In this document: positions 1 to 17,761 of the stretch, one piece after another
Numbering within the stretch: position 1 is the first letter of the stretch
Layout: the number at the start of each line of letters is the position of its first letter
Source: Desmodesmus armatus
Lineage: Eukaryota > Chlorophyta > Chlorophyceae > Sphaeropleales > Scenedesmaceae
Reading direction: 5' to 3'
DNA: 64,000 nucleotides
Assembly (NCBI GenBank): GCA_007449985.2
Contig: VIIQ02000071.1
Span: 124,001-188,000 of the forward strand
Program-made: the position numbers and the translations under genes
Notes under the pieces: generated by a model
Database searches by the model: none
The model's input: the letters and a program-made list of their open reading frames with translations, nothing else
What the model was told of the DNA's origin: nothing

Positions 1-6786
<6,786 letters not shown>

Positions 6787-7300
6787 AGAGCTGGGCCAGA
6801 CTGCAGTGTGGGACTGAGGAAGACCAGGCGCTCTGGCTGGCTGGTGTGGGCACTGTTTGTGGTTGTCTAGCTACTCATGCATCTGGTAGAAGATGACTTT
6901 GGCTGATACTATCAACGGCTATGCCCCATGCAGCGACAGCAGACCAGCTGGTGCCATGCAGGCAGTACTGCAATGCCAGGGTGGTGACTGTGCTAGAAGG
7001 CCAAACTTGGACAGGATGCGACCTGATTGATATACTTAGTTGCGTGCGAGCTGGCGTGATCCTTGTTTCTGGCCACATCACAAGTGACAGTTTTTGAATC
7101 CAATGATCCAACAACTGTCACAATGATTACGGAAGGGGCGAGGGTACCTGACTTGCTGCACTCGACAGCATATACCGTGCTCAATTGTTTTCCTTGAAAA
7201 GACCTCCAGTCCAACAGTTCACCAGAGCTTTGCACAGCAGATCAAGCTGTGGTTTTGAACTTTCAGCCAAGGCCAGGCAGCATAAGCAGCGAGCCGCATC
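6787..7300. promoter_or_regulatory. Divergent intergenic region between RecQ and DPB2
   Basis: These 514 bp separate the two start codons, which face away from each other, so both 5' UTRs and promoters must lie here. I see no convincing TATA box or named element. The inference of a shared promoter rests only on gene orientation. Confidence 0.5.
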
Positions 7301-10300
7301 ATGGAGGAGGGCACAGCAGTGCAGTATTCAAAGGCGCTGCGCATGCAGCTGGCTGATGCCGGGCTGCAGGGTGCCATCCAGGCAGATGCCTTCAAGCTGC
7401 TGGTGCAGTACATGACCAACGAGCAGGCAGATCAGCAGATCATGGCCCTTATCCTGGAGCAACTCAAACAAGGCAAGCTTGGGGTTGGTTGTACAAGGGC
7501 TTGGTGTGTCTCTGACAGCCTCTATGCCGCTGCAGGTGATATATGTCAATGCTAGCTTCTGCTGCTCGACCTGCCAGCAACAACACAGCAACACAGCTGC
7601 AACTACAGTCTGCATTGTCAGCCAATGCCGCTGATGTGCTGAAAATAAAAAGAAACACTCGCTTCAACTCAACACCAGCTGGAAAGTTACAGCCATATGG
7701 GAGGCCCGCTTCAGAGGAAGAGGGGGGGGGGGCTCCAAGGCAGACATCCTCCTTGGCATTGAGTTAGTAAAAAGACAGGGACCTTTGCTATTGTGTGCTG
7801 CCAACAGCCCTGGAGGATGACGGCCTGGTCAGCGTCAACCATGTACAGGCAGCCATCAGGATGCAGGCAGGCAGCACGAGGGAGCCAGACCATGTTGTGA
7901 TTGTGGATGCGTTCACAGGTGCGGTGAAAGCTGGCATGGATGTGGGGTTGGTCAAAGCTGGCTGCCGTCCAGTTCATAGACAGCTTTTGTGCGACAAAAC
8001 AAACAACAGACAGCTTTTTGCAGCGGCTCAAGTGGTAGTGTCACGTGCAGCAACAGTGACTGCAGCTGTCCATGTTGCATAATAGGCCAGGAGCAGCAGA
8101 ATGCAGCTGGCAGCTGTCATGACTCATGACTCATGAGCAACAGTAGCAGTATCTGCTTGTTGCAGCACAGGGTGAAGGGTGGCGTGTGGTGTTGGGTATT
8201 CTAGCTCCCTTCTATTGGTGCCATGTCTGTGCACCCACCTCTGATTTTTACTCCGTGGATTGTGATGCTGCCCTGCATGCAGTGCCCCGCGTGCGCTATG
8301 ACAGCATACACAAGCGCCTTGTGGAGGACAGCAGCAGCCAGCAGACGCTGCAGCCTACTGGAGAGGTGACAAGCAAACTGCCTTGGAGCGCCTCTTTCGC
8401 AGCGGAATGTGGTCTCAGTAGTAGCCATTTACTTGACCTGTGTGGAGGCTGCACCACATTGCAGGCCTACAGCACTATGGAATCATCATTGGAGTTGCCT
8501 ACTACATCTGAAGCTTGGATCAACAGGCAGCTTTATGTTGATTTAGAGTGCACCTTGGGCAACAGCTGCAGTACCTAGCTAACAACCGCATGCCTGGCTA
8601 CAGCCTTGCCGCACCAAGAAGTGCAATTGCAGCTTCTACACGCGTGTGTGATTACTGCAACCTGCATCCTTTGGGTGGTTGCTGGTTTGTTGTGCTGCAG
8701 GCCAAGATCAAGATGTACCAGGGACGCTTCAGCCTGCTGTACCAGCGGTTGCGGCGCAACAGCCGCTTCGCACCACTCAACGCAGTGCAGGTAGGCAGCT
8801 GCGTATGATACGGCAGCCAAACGCCATGGGTGGCCGCAGTAGGAATGCGGCGCTGCTGCACAATGTATACACGCGCAGTGACTCCGTTGTCAGGACTCAG
8901 CACCACAACAGCAGTGACCAGGCAACACTGTCAAATCACAGCTTCAGTTCCTTGTTTCCAGCAGTTGTTTGTCTGCTAACAAGTTGTGTGCCGGTGTGCG
9001 TGCAGGCGACCTTGCCCAATCAGATGCATGCTCAGCTGACGGAGCTGAACGGGCTGAAGGGCAACGTGGGCAGGCGGTGCATTGTGATGGGACTTATCAG
9101 CAGCCAGGTGGGGGCGAGGGGGCATGGGACAGGATCAGCTCTTCTGCAGTAAGCAAGCAGTGAAACTTGGCGGCGCGCGTGCAGACTTGTCAGCAAAGCC
9201 AGCAGTCAAAGTCATCATGGCGGCTTTGCAGCTTGCCTTTTTCGCATCATGTGAACACCTACTCACAGCTGTGACATAGGGCACATGTACATGGTTTTGA
9301 GAAAGTGGTGTGACACTCCTTGTGTGGTGGTGCTGTCGGGCTGCAGGAGGATGGGACCTTTGCTCTCGAGGATGAGGCAGGCTCAGTGCCCGTTGATCTG
9401 ACAGGCGCCAAGGCAGCAGCTGGGTTGGTGACAGGTGAGGCTGCTGAGCAGCGCACCAGGCCATGTGCTGTCACTGCTATATGGCATACTACGCATGTGA
9501 AACAGCCTGGCCCCTGATCGCCTCATGGGTGTGGCTGATCAACGCTCCTGGGGTCCCAGCTGAGCAGCTTCCGTGGAGTAATTTGAGTGCATCTTTCACC
9601 TGACAGGCATGCCTGTGCATGCAGCGCAAGCTATGGAGTGTTACAACGTTTCAAAACTCCTGGTCGTGCTGCTTGCAACTGCAGAGAACTGTGTGGTGGT
9701 GGCTGAGGGTGAGATGGGTCTGGATGGCGTGTTCCGTGTCAATGTGCTGGCTTTCCCCGGCTGTGAGTCACGAGCGCAGCTACCAGCAACAGCACAGGTA
9801 AGGCAATGTGACTGTCCCCATTCGGGACTAGAGGGGAAGAAATTGTGTAGAGTTGGCACTGGGGACAGAGACAAAGACTGGGTGCAAATTGCACATGCAG
9901 CCTGGCTTGAGGACTTGGCTGTTGAACCCAGCACACACCCTCCAACTTCAACTGCTGCCAGCGCGAACGCAGCATCGCAACAGGTGTGGTGAAGGCCTTG
10001 CAGTCAAGACTGACGGATGTTTTGTGCTGCCCTCTGCCGTGCTGTGCTGTGCTGTGGTGCGCAGAAGCTGAACTTCTTTGGTGGTCCTGCACTGACAACA
10101 GAAGCAGAGGCCCGGCTGGAGCTGGACCAAACTGACCATGAGGATGACAGGATTGTGTTCCTGGCAAACGTCTGGCTGGACAGGGGTGAAACCTTCGAGG
10201 CACTGCACACACTGCTGTCAGGTATGTAGAGGCAGGGCGCTTGACTGTGGTATGGAAAACTGGGCGGGGCAGCCACGGGCTGTACTCTGCCCGGACACGG

Positions 10301-12913
10301 CTATGGCGAGAGACATTGCAGCCTGTGTAGCAGTGCAACTGCCTTAGTGAGCCTGACGGATTACTGCTGCTTCCTGCCCCTCTTTGCCGTCTCACCACTT
10401 GGCGTGAAGCTTCCTGCCCTGCTCCTGCAGTAGCTGTAGATGATGTTTGCATGTATTGCATTGGTGCTAAGAGCAACAGGCAGAAATGGCTAAACCCTCC
10501 ACGTTGCTGATCAGCCTTGCAGCTGCTGCCCAGCTGCCAAGCTGATTAGCAGCATAAAGGGGTTTGCCGCTGCTGCCTGTTGCCCTCAGCGCCAATACAA
10601 GACATGCAAACCTGCATCAAGTGGCAGCCATTGTGGTTTGAATGTCTTGCATCTGCTGGCCATTCTCTTGTCTCTGTTGCCGTACAGGCTTACCCTACTG
10701 CAAACCTGCATGCAAACCTGGATCGAGTGTCAGCCACTGCAGTTTGAATGCTTTGCGTCTGCTGGCCATTTCCTTGTCTCTGTTGCCTTGCAGGCTTCCA
10801 GGATGCAGAGATGATTCCCGCCATGATTGTGATGATGGGCAATTTCTCAGCTGCTGCTGCGTCCAACGCTGCTGATGCTGACTACCTGGGACTGCGGGAG
10901 GGCTTCACACAGCTGGCTCGGCTCATAGACACCTACACCACAATCAAGGTACGTCAAACCCCTCACACTCGCGCTCAAGCGCTGGCGCTTGCGGTCCGAC
11001 ACAGTCATGTACACCTGTCACGACTTGCAAAGCATGGCTTTCAGATGCCGGTACCAAAAGTACTGTTGCTGCCGCCCAGCACCACTGCCTCACTGCCGGT
11101 CTGTCCTGTGTTGCTGTTGTCCGTGCAGGCCAACACGCAGTTTGTGTTTGTGCCAGGCCCCAATGATCCAGGGCTGGGCCAGGTGCTGCCGCAGCCTGCA
11201 TTGCCAACCTACTTCACTGGCGAGCTGCAGGCGGTGTTGCCAAACGCAGTGTTTGCCACCAACCCCTGCAGGTAAGGGGCTGCCAGGACTCAGTCGCCAT
11301 CATTGCAGCATGTGCGTTGTCCTTGAACACTTTGGCTGTGCCTTAGATCAAAATCTTGTCAGAGTATGAGGCGGTGTTGTGGTGTCTGCCGTCGTGCAGC
11401 AGCGGGCTTTCTGATTGGGCAGGGTGCCAGCGAGGTAACCAAGCCGGAGGTGTGAAAACGTTCACAGCTGCTGATTGTGGGTGCGTGTGCATGTCTTTGC
11501 AGGATCCGCTACTTCACCAGGGAGATTGTCGTGTTCCGGTGAGCACTGTGTGAGGCTGTACAGGACAGCCCAGCCAGAGGGCTTCTGACAGGTCTTGTGT
11601 GGTGTGATGCAGCATGCACAGGGTGCCTGCGCCATGATCAGCTGCCAACAGAACATCAGATAGCTGAATGCCGAACCCTGTCATGCGCCACATGCCGATT
11701 GGCGGAAGTACTGGTGTCTTCCTGGTTGCAGGTATGATCTACTCAAGCAGATGCGCCGCCGCTGCCTGGTGCCGCCACCAGGTGAGGACCACACATCAAC
11801 ACCCACCTAGCTGCTGCTACGAGACTGCTGCACCTGCATCTGGCCATGCAATGGCTCGCAGCTGCACGTACCCTACGCAGTCATGATTTCAGTGCCTGCA
11901 TACTTGCAAGTCGACAGGGCATGAATGTGCCACCCCATCTTGTGAGTTTGTACACCACTTTGTACACGACTCAACTTGGAGCTGCTGCTGCTGCTGCTGC
12001 TACTGGTGCTGACTGTGAATGTACTCCTGCAGTTGATGACGACGTACCAGAGGCGCTGTTCAATGAGCTTGCCCTCACAGTGCTGCAGCAGTCAACGCTG
12101 TGCCCGCTACCGCTGCAAGTGCAACCGGTGCACTGGGCGCATGAGCAGGTGAGGCCTCGAGATGATTGGCACACCATTGGCTGCAGGGCCCCTGCCATTC
12201 TTGCTGCGGCCATCTTCTCTTGAAACAGGTGCACATCATCATCCAGCTTGCATTGTCATGTCGAGACAGCTCCACGCTTTTCATCAGGCGTAAGGTGACA
12301 GAGCATACACCTGCAGGGCCTGTGCCTTTGTTGTTGGCATTGGACAGATCCATGAGTTGAAACAGCATGCATCTCTTGGTGACGTGTGCTGGCCTGCTCT
12401 CCCTGCCTACAGGCGCTGCAACTCTACCCGCTGCCACACGCTGTGGTGCTGGCTGACGCCTCAGCCACGCAGTCGTCAGCTTCCTTCATGCATGAGGGCT
12501 GCAGAGTCATGAACCCGGTGAGTCCCTACTTGACCAGACGCTACAGCTCGACCGGCATGCCTACGGCTTTCGCATGACAAATTGCTTGCACTCGCCACCA
12601 ATTCATCCGCCAATTAAAAGTTTCAGAATCCATGTGCTTGCATGTTGGCCAGGCAGGAGTTGGTTCGTTGTGGTGCAACGTCTGCAGTGTGGGCCGTGCT
12701 GCCAGGGTGCCGCGCAGCCCTCCTCATTCTTGTGTGATGACCTGCATGTGCTGATGCCACATGCAGGGGTGCCTGCCAGACAAGCTGTTTGCTGCGCTGA
12801 AGCCCATTCCAAGGGAGGATGCAGCAGAGGGCGAGGAGGAGGATCCCTTTGAGCCCTCGGAGCTGCCTTCAGGAGCCACTCAGGAGGAGGGCCAGGATGA
12901 CATGGCAGAGTAG
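7301..12913 (+). CDS. DPB2: DNA polymerase epsilon subunit B (second-largest subunit)
   Basis: Non-catalytic B subunit of the leading-strand replicative polymerase. It has an OB fold and an inactive calcineurin-like phosphoesterase domain. Fifteen exons join in phase to 555 aa: 7301-7472, 7808-7918, 8283-8365, 8701-8790, 9006-9107, 9347-9434, 9685-9797, 10065-10221, 10794-10948, 11129-11271, 11503-11538, 11732-11781, 12033-12148, 12413-12517, 12767-12913. Family landmarks are VPRVRYDSI, MGLISSQEDGTFALED, VVVAEGEM, FVPGPNDPG, FATNPCRIRYFTREIVVFR, STLCPLPLQVQPVHW and LYPLPHAVVLAD. All lie in the order seen in plant DPB2, which is about 525 aa. The C-terminus is acidic and ends QDDMAE. Intron 1 uses a GC donor (AAG|GCAAGC). 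The 3' end of intron 8 is tandemly duplicated. The ATG at 7301 is the first in frame. Confidence 0.96.
10603..10794 (+). repeat. 86-bp tandem duplication at the 3' end of DPB2 intron 8
   Basis: Two diverged 86-bp units (10603-10688 and 10709-10794) each carry the same pyrimidine-rich stretch and an AG|GCTT acceptor context. Only the downstream acceptor, with the exon starting at 10794, keeps the reading frame. The upstream one is 106 nt away and would shift the frame. Confidence 0.8.
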
Positions 12914-14016
12914 TGTGTGCACTTGGGTCATTCCAAAGTTGCTTACTCGTGGCCACACAAATTGTTGGCTGCAGCGGTGCTGGCAGTGTTTGAGCCTCCG
13001 TGTTGCTGGGGCTTGTTTGGATGTGTCTCTGCTTTCCCTGTTGCATGGCTCAGGGGAGGTGGGTGTGGTGCTGTCTTGATGGGCCCTTTGTTGTGTCTTG
13101 CTTCTGGACTATGCTGGTGCTGTGCAACCTTGCTTGGCTGGGTAATATATCAACAAGGGGTTGCAATGAGTGTGTGCTGCATGACTTCACTTATCGAATT
13201 TGGCAGCGCACGACAACAGCACATGCGCAGCATGGCTGCAGGCAACAGCAGCGCTGGCATCAGTTGGCTTACGAGTGTGGCAATCACAGGTTTGGTCTCA
13301 ACAGCCCTGGCCCTGACCCAGCGGCCACTCAAGCAATGGCAATCTGTTACTACAGTAGTACACACGCACACTTCACCATCAACATGAAGGGCACCTTGTC
13401 AGGTGCTCACTGCACTGTGCATGGTTGGCACCCACATGCATATACCGCAGTGCTTCTGCAAGGCCACACATGCTCTCATGCAGTCAGACTGCTCAGCAGT
13501 GCCACTGGGTGCAGGCCTGTCTTGCTGGCCTGGTTCAGTCAGTGGGTGGTGCAACATGCTCAATGCAATGCAATACCGTGCAACCTTGAAGCTACCATGG
13601 CATGTCAATGCAGGTTTGTCGCTGCACACAAACCAATGTGTGCAGCAGCCACTGATTGTAGGCCTGGTGGCGCCGTAATTTATTCACTGCCTCAGGCAGC
13701 GCATGGTGCACAGCACAGGGATGATGCACTTGCCAATCAATCAGATTTGCCTTGCAAACATCATGCCGACAAGGTCAACACAGTATGCTGGGTCGTCCAC
13801 TTGCGGTAAGCTATTGTTTCAAAGTAAAACCAACATGCATGCAAACAACACTAACAAAATTGCGAAAACATGCCAAGACAACACATATGCCGCCGGCTGT
13901 GACAAGACTCATGACAACACCTGCGGGCTGGATGGGCCAGGCCAAGGCAGGCATCCCGAGGCCCCACCGGTCACCACCCTGCTTCAGCCTGGCACACACC
14001 ACAGCCGCTGGCAGCT
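12914..14016. other. Intergenic region downstream of DPB2
   Basis: No recognisable gene. A 269-codon open frame at 13000-13809 (+) has no recognisable domain and a Cys/His/Trp-rich composition typical of chance frames here. The DPB2 3' UTR and the 3' UTR of the small secreted gene on the other strand probably meet in this interval. Confidence 0.5.
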
Positions 14017-14391
14017 TCACTTCTTGCCTGTGGCGTTTGAGGGGTTGAGTACACCAGTAGAAACAGGACCCATTGCCTTGACATGAGCATTGCACCCGGA
14101 GGTGTTGCAGCACAAGAGGTTCATGTAGCCAACAGGTTTCTGCTTCATCTCAGCACATTGGGATGCGTCTGCAGCGCTGTACCACCATATGCCATTGTTC
14201 TGGAAGCGCACGCAGAACGGCCCCTTTGGCCCAGCTTCACGTAGGATGACCTCGGGTGCTGCCTCAGGCGGTGAATTCTCATCTTTAGTGGTGATGTAAC
14301 AGCTCAAGGCCAGGCTGGGTGTGATCATGCTGTACAGCAGCATTAGGGCCAGCACAGCTGGCACTGCTTTGTTGGCTCCTGCATTTGCCAT
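14017..14391 (-). CDS. Small secreted Cys-rich protein, LU/three-finger-like ending (paralog 1)
   Basis: Predicted 124 aa. I chose the ATG at 14391 because it directly precedes a classic signal peptide, MANAGANKAVPAVLALMLL, with likely cleavage after ALA or LAL near residue 29. The mature part has six cysteines shared with the neighbour at 15808-16179: CYITT, FCVRF, QCAEM and LLCCNTSGCNA. The last matches the CCx4CN signature that ends Ly6/uPAR three-finger domains. There are fewer cysteines than in a classical LU domain and no hydrophobic GPI-type tail, so homology to LU proteins is only a hypothesis. An in-frame ATG at 14463 would add 24 residues upstream and spoil the signal peptide. Function unknown; extracellular or cell-wall location inferred. 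Confidence 0.75.
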   Translation of the reverse strand: MANAGANKAVPAVLALMLLYSMITPSLALSCYITTKDENSPPEAAPEVILREAGPKGPFCVRFQNNGIWWYSAADASQCAEMKQKPVGYMNLLCCNTSGCNAHVKAMGPVSTGVLNPSNATGKK

Positions 14392-15807
14392 CCTGGGAAT
14401 GAGCCACCAACAAAGTACGAATGAGCTTTGGAGACTGACTGCAGTGCCGTACACAGGTCGCAATCAAGTACATGTATACACGGTGAGGACGTCCCACATA
14501 CTTTGTAGGCTACGTAGCGATGTATTGTGGGTTTTGTTACCAGCCTTCTGGTGACCAGCAGCATGCTCAACCTGCTATGGCTCGTCCAAGGTATTGCATG
14601 CGGACCCACCGTCGGGTGCTTCACAATTTTGCCAATTTTGCCAATTTTGCCGAATCCGTTCTGAGGTTGTAGTGATGAGACGCGGCACCTGTGAATTGCC
14701 TGACGCGTCACGTCGACGATAATGGCGCCGTGGACAGCTGCCGGCAGGTGGTGGGCGGTGTGTGCTGCGTTGGCTACCTTACAGCTATTCATCAAGCGGC
14801 AGCCTTGGGATAATTTGCTCGGATCAAGGGTGTGAAATGCATATGCCGTCACAGGGTGCGATGCCGACGGCAACAAGCTTGCACAGGTGTGCGATTCAGG
14901 GTTGGATCCAGATCCGGATTGATATTAACTCCACACAAGACCTGTCCAACTGTGCAATGCCTTCCTGGCTTTCAACATGTGTGCTGGGTGCAAGTGGCAG
15001 TTGACTGTCCAGGTGAGCATCAAAAAGCAAAGCGCTCCCGAAGCAGATAGGAGTGCTGACTGAATAAACACTCACGACTTGTTCGCTTCTCAGCACATTC
15101 TGCCCAGGGCACTCCTGGTCACAGGATAAGATGATGGGGTGGGGGGTGGCCACGTTCTGTGATGGACCATGGCCGTGACACTCTCATGTGAGGTTACAGC
15201 TTCTTGTGACCTTCAGAAGCACTGCAGCGTCAGCCGCTGACGATGTGATGATTACCGTGCAGGGGGCTGACAACTGTCAATGTGTCCAACACTGGCAGTC
15301 AGCCAAAGCATGCATTCAACCAAACACATGCCTTGTGAAGATTATATTCTGGAGCAGGGCACAAGAACCAACAGCGCCAATACCCAAGGTTGCCAATCAG
15401 CCACGGGTACCCAACACCGTCCTGACTCAGCACGCATAGAAAACCAGGTCGACCCTGACAACAGGCCGACCCCAGCGTCACAAGCAGGGAGTGTGGCAAC
15501 ACCTCAGCCATGTGTCTGACAAGGCCCTTTACACCAGGCTGGTGAAGGTGACATGTTCTAAGTGCGAGCGCTGGCACGCAGATGCACCGTATGCATGCAT
15601 GGACACTGCTCAGGGTCAATGCTTTTGTTTGATCAAACGTAAGGGCGCCAGCGTCACTCTCAGCAAAGCGCATAACAAGTGCACCCCGCCAGCGTTTACT
15701 CGCTGCCCAGCCTGCTTCCTCCTCGAAGGGGCTCTTTGTCAGCTCTGTTTGCACCCTCACAATCCTGCGAAAGACAATACGTTGATCGCCATAGCAGAAC
15801 CACAGGT
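14392..15807. other. Intergenic region between the two small secreted genes
   Basis: I see no further gene. A short array of the 9-mer AATTTTGCC, about three copies, lies at 14626-14652. The 201-codon minus frame at 15299-15904 overlaps the neighbouring gene in another frame and shows no family features. Confidence 0.45.
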
Positions 15808-16179
15808 TCATCTCCTGCCCATGGCCCCTGGGAGGCTGGGCACAATGGTGCGGGCAGGGTCCAGCGCCTTGACTGGTGCATTGCACCTGGAGCTGCTGCA
15901 GCACAACGTGTGTTTGTATGTCCCAGGGTATTCCTTCATAAGCTCACAGGTGGGTGCATCTGCGTGCCCATAAAACCACCCCTCTGGCGCTTTGTAGCGC
16001 GTGCAGAAAGTCCCAGAACGCTTGTCATCGATAGCCATGACCTCGTTGCTTTTGTAGGCTGGGGCCTTGGCATCTTTGGTGTAAGTGACGTAGCAAGTCA
16101 GGGCCACACTAGGCCTGATGGCACTGTACAGCAGCGCGAGCAGCAGCACTGCTGGCAAGACTTGACCTCCGCTTGTCAT
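15808..16179 (-). CDS. Small secreted Cys-rich protein, LU/three-finger-like ending (paralog 2)
   Basis: Predicted 123 aa, starting at ATG 16179. A hydrophobic signal peptide (VLPAVLLLALLYSAIRPSVA) is followed by six cysteines in the spacing of the neighbouring paralog: TCYVTY, FCTRY, TCELM and TLCCSSSRCNA. Other shared positions are the aromatic pair before the third Cys (GWFYGHADA against IWWYSAADA) and the NAPVKALDP / NAHVKAMGP tail. The two genes lie on the same strand about 1.4 kb apart, so tandem duplication is the simplest history. As in paralog 1, the C-terminal CCx4CN resembles three-finger domains, which is suggestive rather than proven. No membrane anchor is visible. Function unknown. 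Confidence 0.77.
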   Translation of the reverse strand: MTSGGQVLPAVLLLALLYSAIRPSVALTCYVTYTKDAKAPAYKSNEVMAIDDKRSGTFCTRYKAPEGWFYGHADAPTCELMKEYPGTYKHTLCCSSSRCNAPVKALDPARTIVPSLPGAMGRR

Positions 16180-17761
16180 TTATCGACACAAAGCCAATAT
16201 TAGTGGGTAAAAGGGTCTACCAGCATTGCAGGCCCAGTGCCTCCCTGCAAGCAGGGTGAGAAAGCAGGTGGGTGCTCCTGGAAGCAGTGGCACAGGTTGA
16301 CAGAATATTACGACAGAACTGTGCATGCATGCATAGCATATGCAAGCAATTACTGCATTAAACAAACGTGTTTCAGTCCTACGTGCACCTGTTTAGCGAT
16401 GTTGGTCACTGCAGCAGAGGCTGGCAGAACAGCAGCTGCAGTAATCAATACCAAAGTGCCCACCTGCCAGGTTGTATGCAACGAGAGTTCCGAACGATGC
16501 GCTAAGGTGGGATTGCGAAAGAGAGGAGATGAGAGGATGCAGTTGTGGGCAATCATCTCCCACAAGTCAAAGTCAGGAGGGGTCAGGTTTTTGTTGACTC
16601 GAGTCGATCGCCGACAGGATCGGTCTGCAACGAACGCCTTGTGCGGCTTCAAAGTGATCAAGCTGAATTGAGTTGCAGATACACTCAATGATGTCACCAA
16701 TGGCAACCGAGGATCCTCCGGAGGGGCAGGCAGGCAGCTGGTGCAGGCACTGGTGCTGATTGCCCACAAGTGCACGTCCACCATCCCCAATCATTACCAA
16801 TGCGAACATGGCAACAGTCCAAGGAATGCTGGCATGTGCACCCACAGGACGCATGTCAATACATGCTGATGTGGCAATTGATGATAGCGGAAGACATGAG
16901 AACACTCTACCTGCGGTGTCTGCGAATCTGCAGCTAGCTGCCCAGACCAACTCACAATAACGCTTTCTTGACTCACTCGACCATGGTTGGGGTTATGGGG
17001 TGCTAGGTGCGCCAACTTGCAGTATCCATACCTCTCTAGCAGGCTGATGTCCTGCACAGTAGCCCAGCCGTTGTGCACATGGTGTTGGACTGTGAACTGA
17101 TGATCAGCTGCGATGCATTGCAGTGCCACTGGCGGCCATGGTCACCTGGCACTTGTTAAGAAACTTGCTCTTCAACGCCAGACAACCACCACGGCTGTGA
17201 CAGGCTACCGTTGACCTATGGCATACTGTGGCGAACGAACATGCTGGTTGCTGGCTGCATCATTTGCACCCTCGTCCAGCCAGCGCACCTGACAAGCCTT
17301 GAGCTGGTGCTGCTGACTGTGACTTGCGCTGGCGGCCATGTGGCGGCAACCCACGCAGCAGGTGCAACATCCTGTAAGTTGGCCATCTCTCACTCTTTCC
17401 ACCATGCACCTTGAGTCCGCGTAGCGGTGAGAAGAGTAGACCGTGCGGACAATAGACTGCACGAAAGTCAACAGCTGTCTTGGGAACGGCGCCCGCAGCG
17501 TCTGTACCCAATCCACCGTCGCGACGGTGCATTTGGGAAAGCTTCGAGGGCACTGTGCCAAGCATCTATGATTGACTTCAAAAAGCAATAAAAAGAAGAT
17601 TACCGCGTTTCTTATCACAAATTTGTCGTCGCGGCGCAATTGCCCGGGTTTACCCGCAGTGGTTTAGCTGCAGGCAGTTGTGCAGCAACCGACATCGCAG
17701 CAGGTTTACCCACCCATTCCCTTCCCGTATCATCTGTATCGAACAGTGATTCAGGTCCCTC
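16180..17761. other. Intergenic region before the first PHD gene
   Basis: Contains the upstream regions of the minus-strand small secreted gene and the plus-strand PHD gene. A 144-codon minus frame at 17205-17639 starts with a weakly signal-like stretch, but has no recognised domain and no paralog, so I do not call it. Nothing else is supported. Confidence 0.45.

Noticed and set aside
13000..13809. 269-codon open frame (+)
   Set aside because: No domain, no signal or repeat structure, composition like random frames in this DNA, and located directly downstream of DPB2 where a 3' UTR is expected.
16350..16790. 146-codon minus frame upstream of small secreted paralog 2
   Set aside because: Overlaps other equally long frames, no recognisable domain, no similarity to the two secreted paralogs.
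17205..17639. 144-codon minus frame with a weakly hydrophobic N-terminus
   Set aside because: No recognisable family and no paralog; the hydrophobic part is short and the rest is low-scoring.
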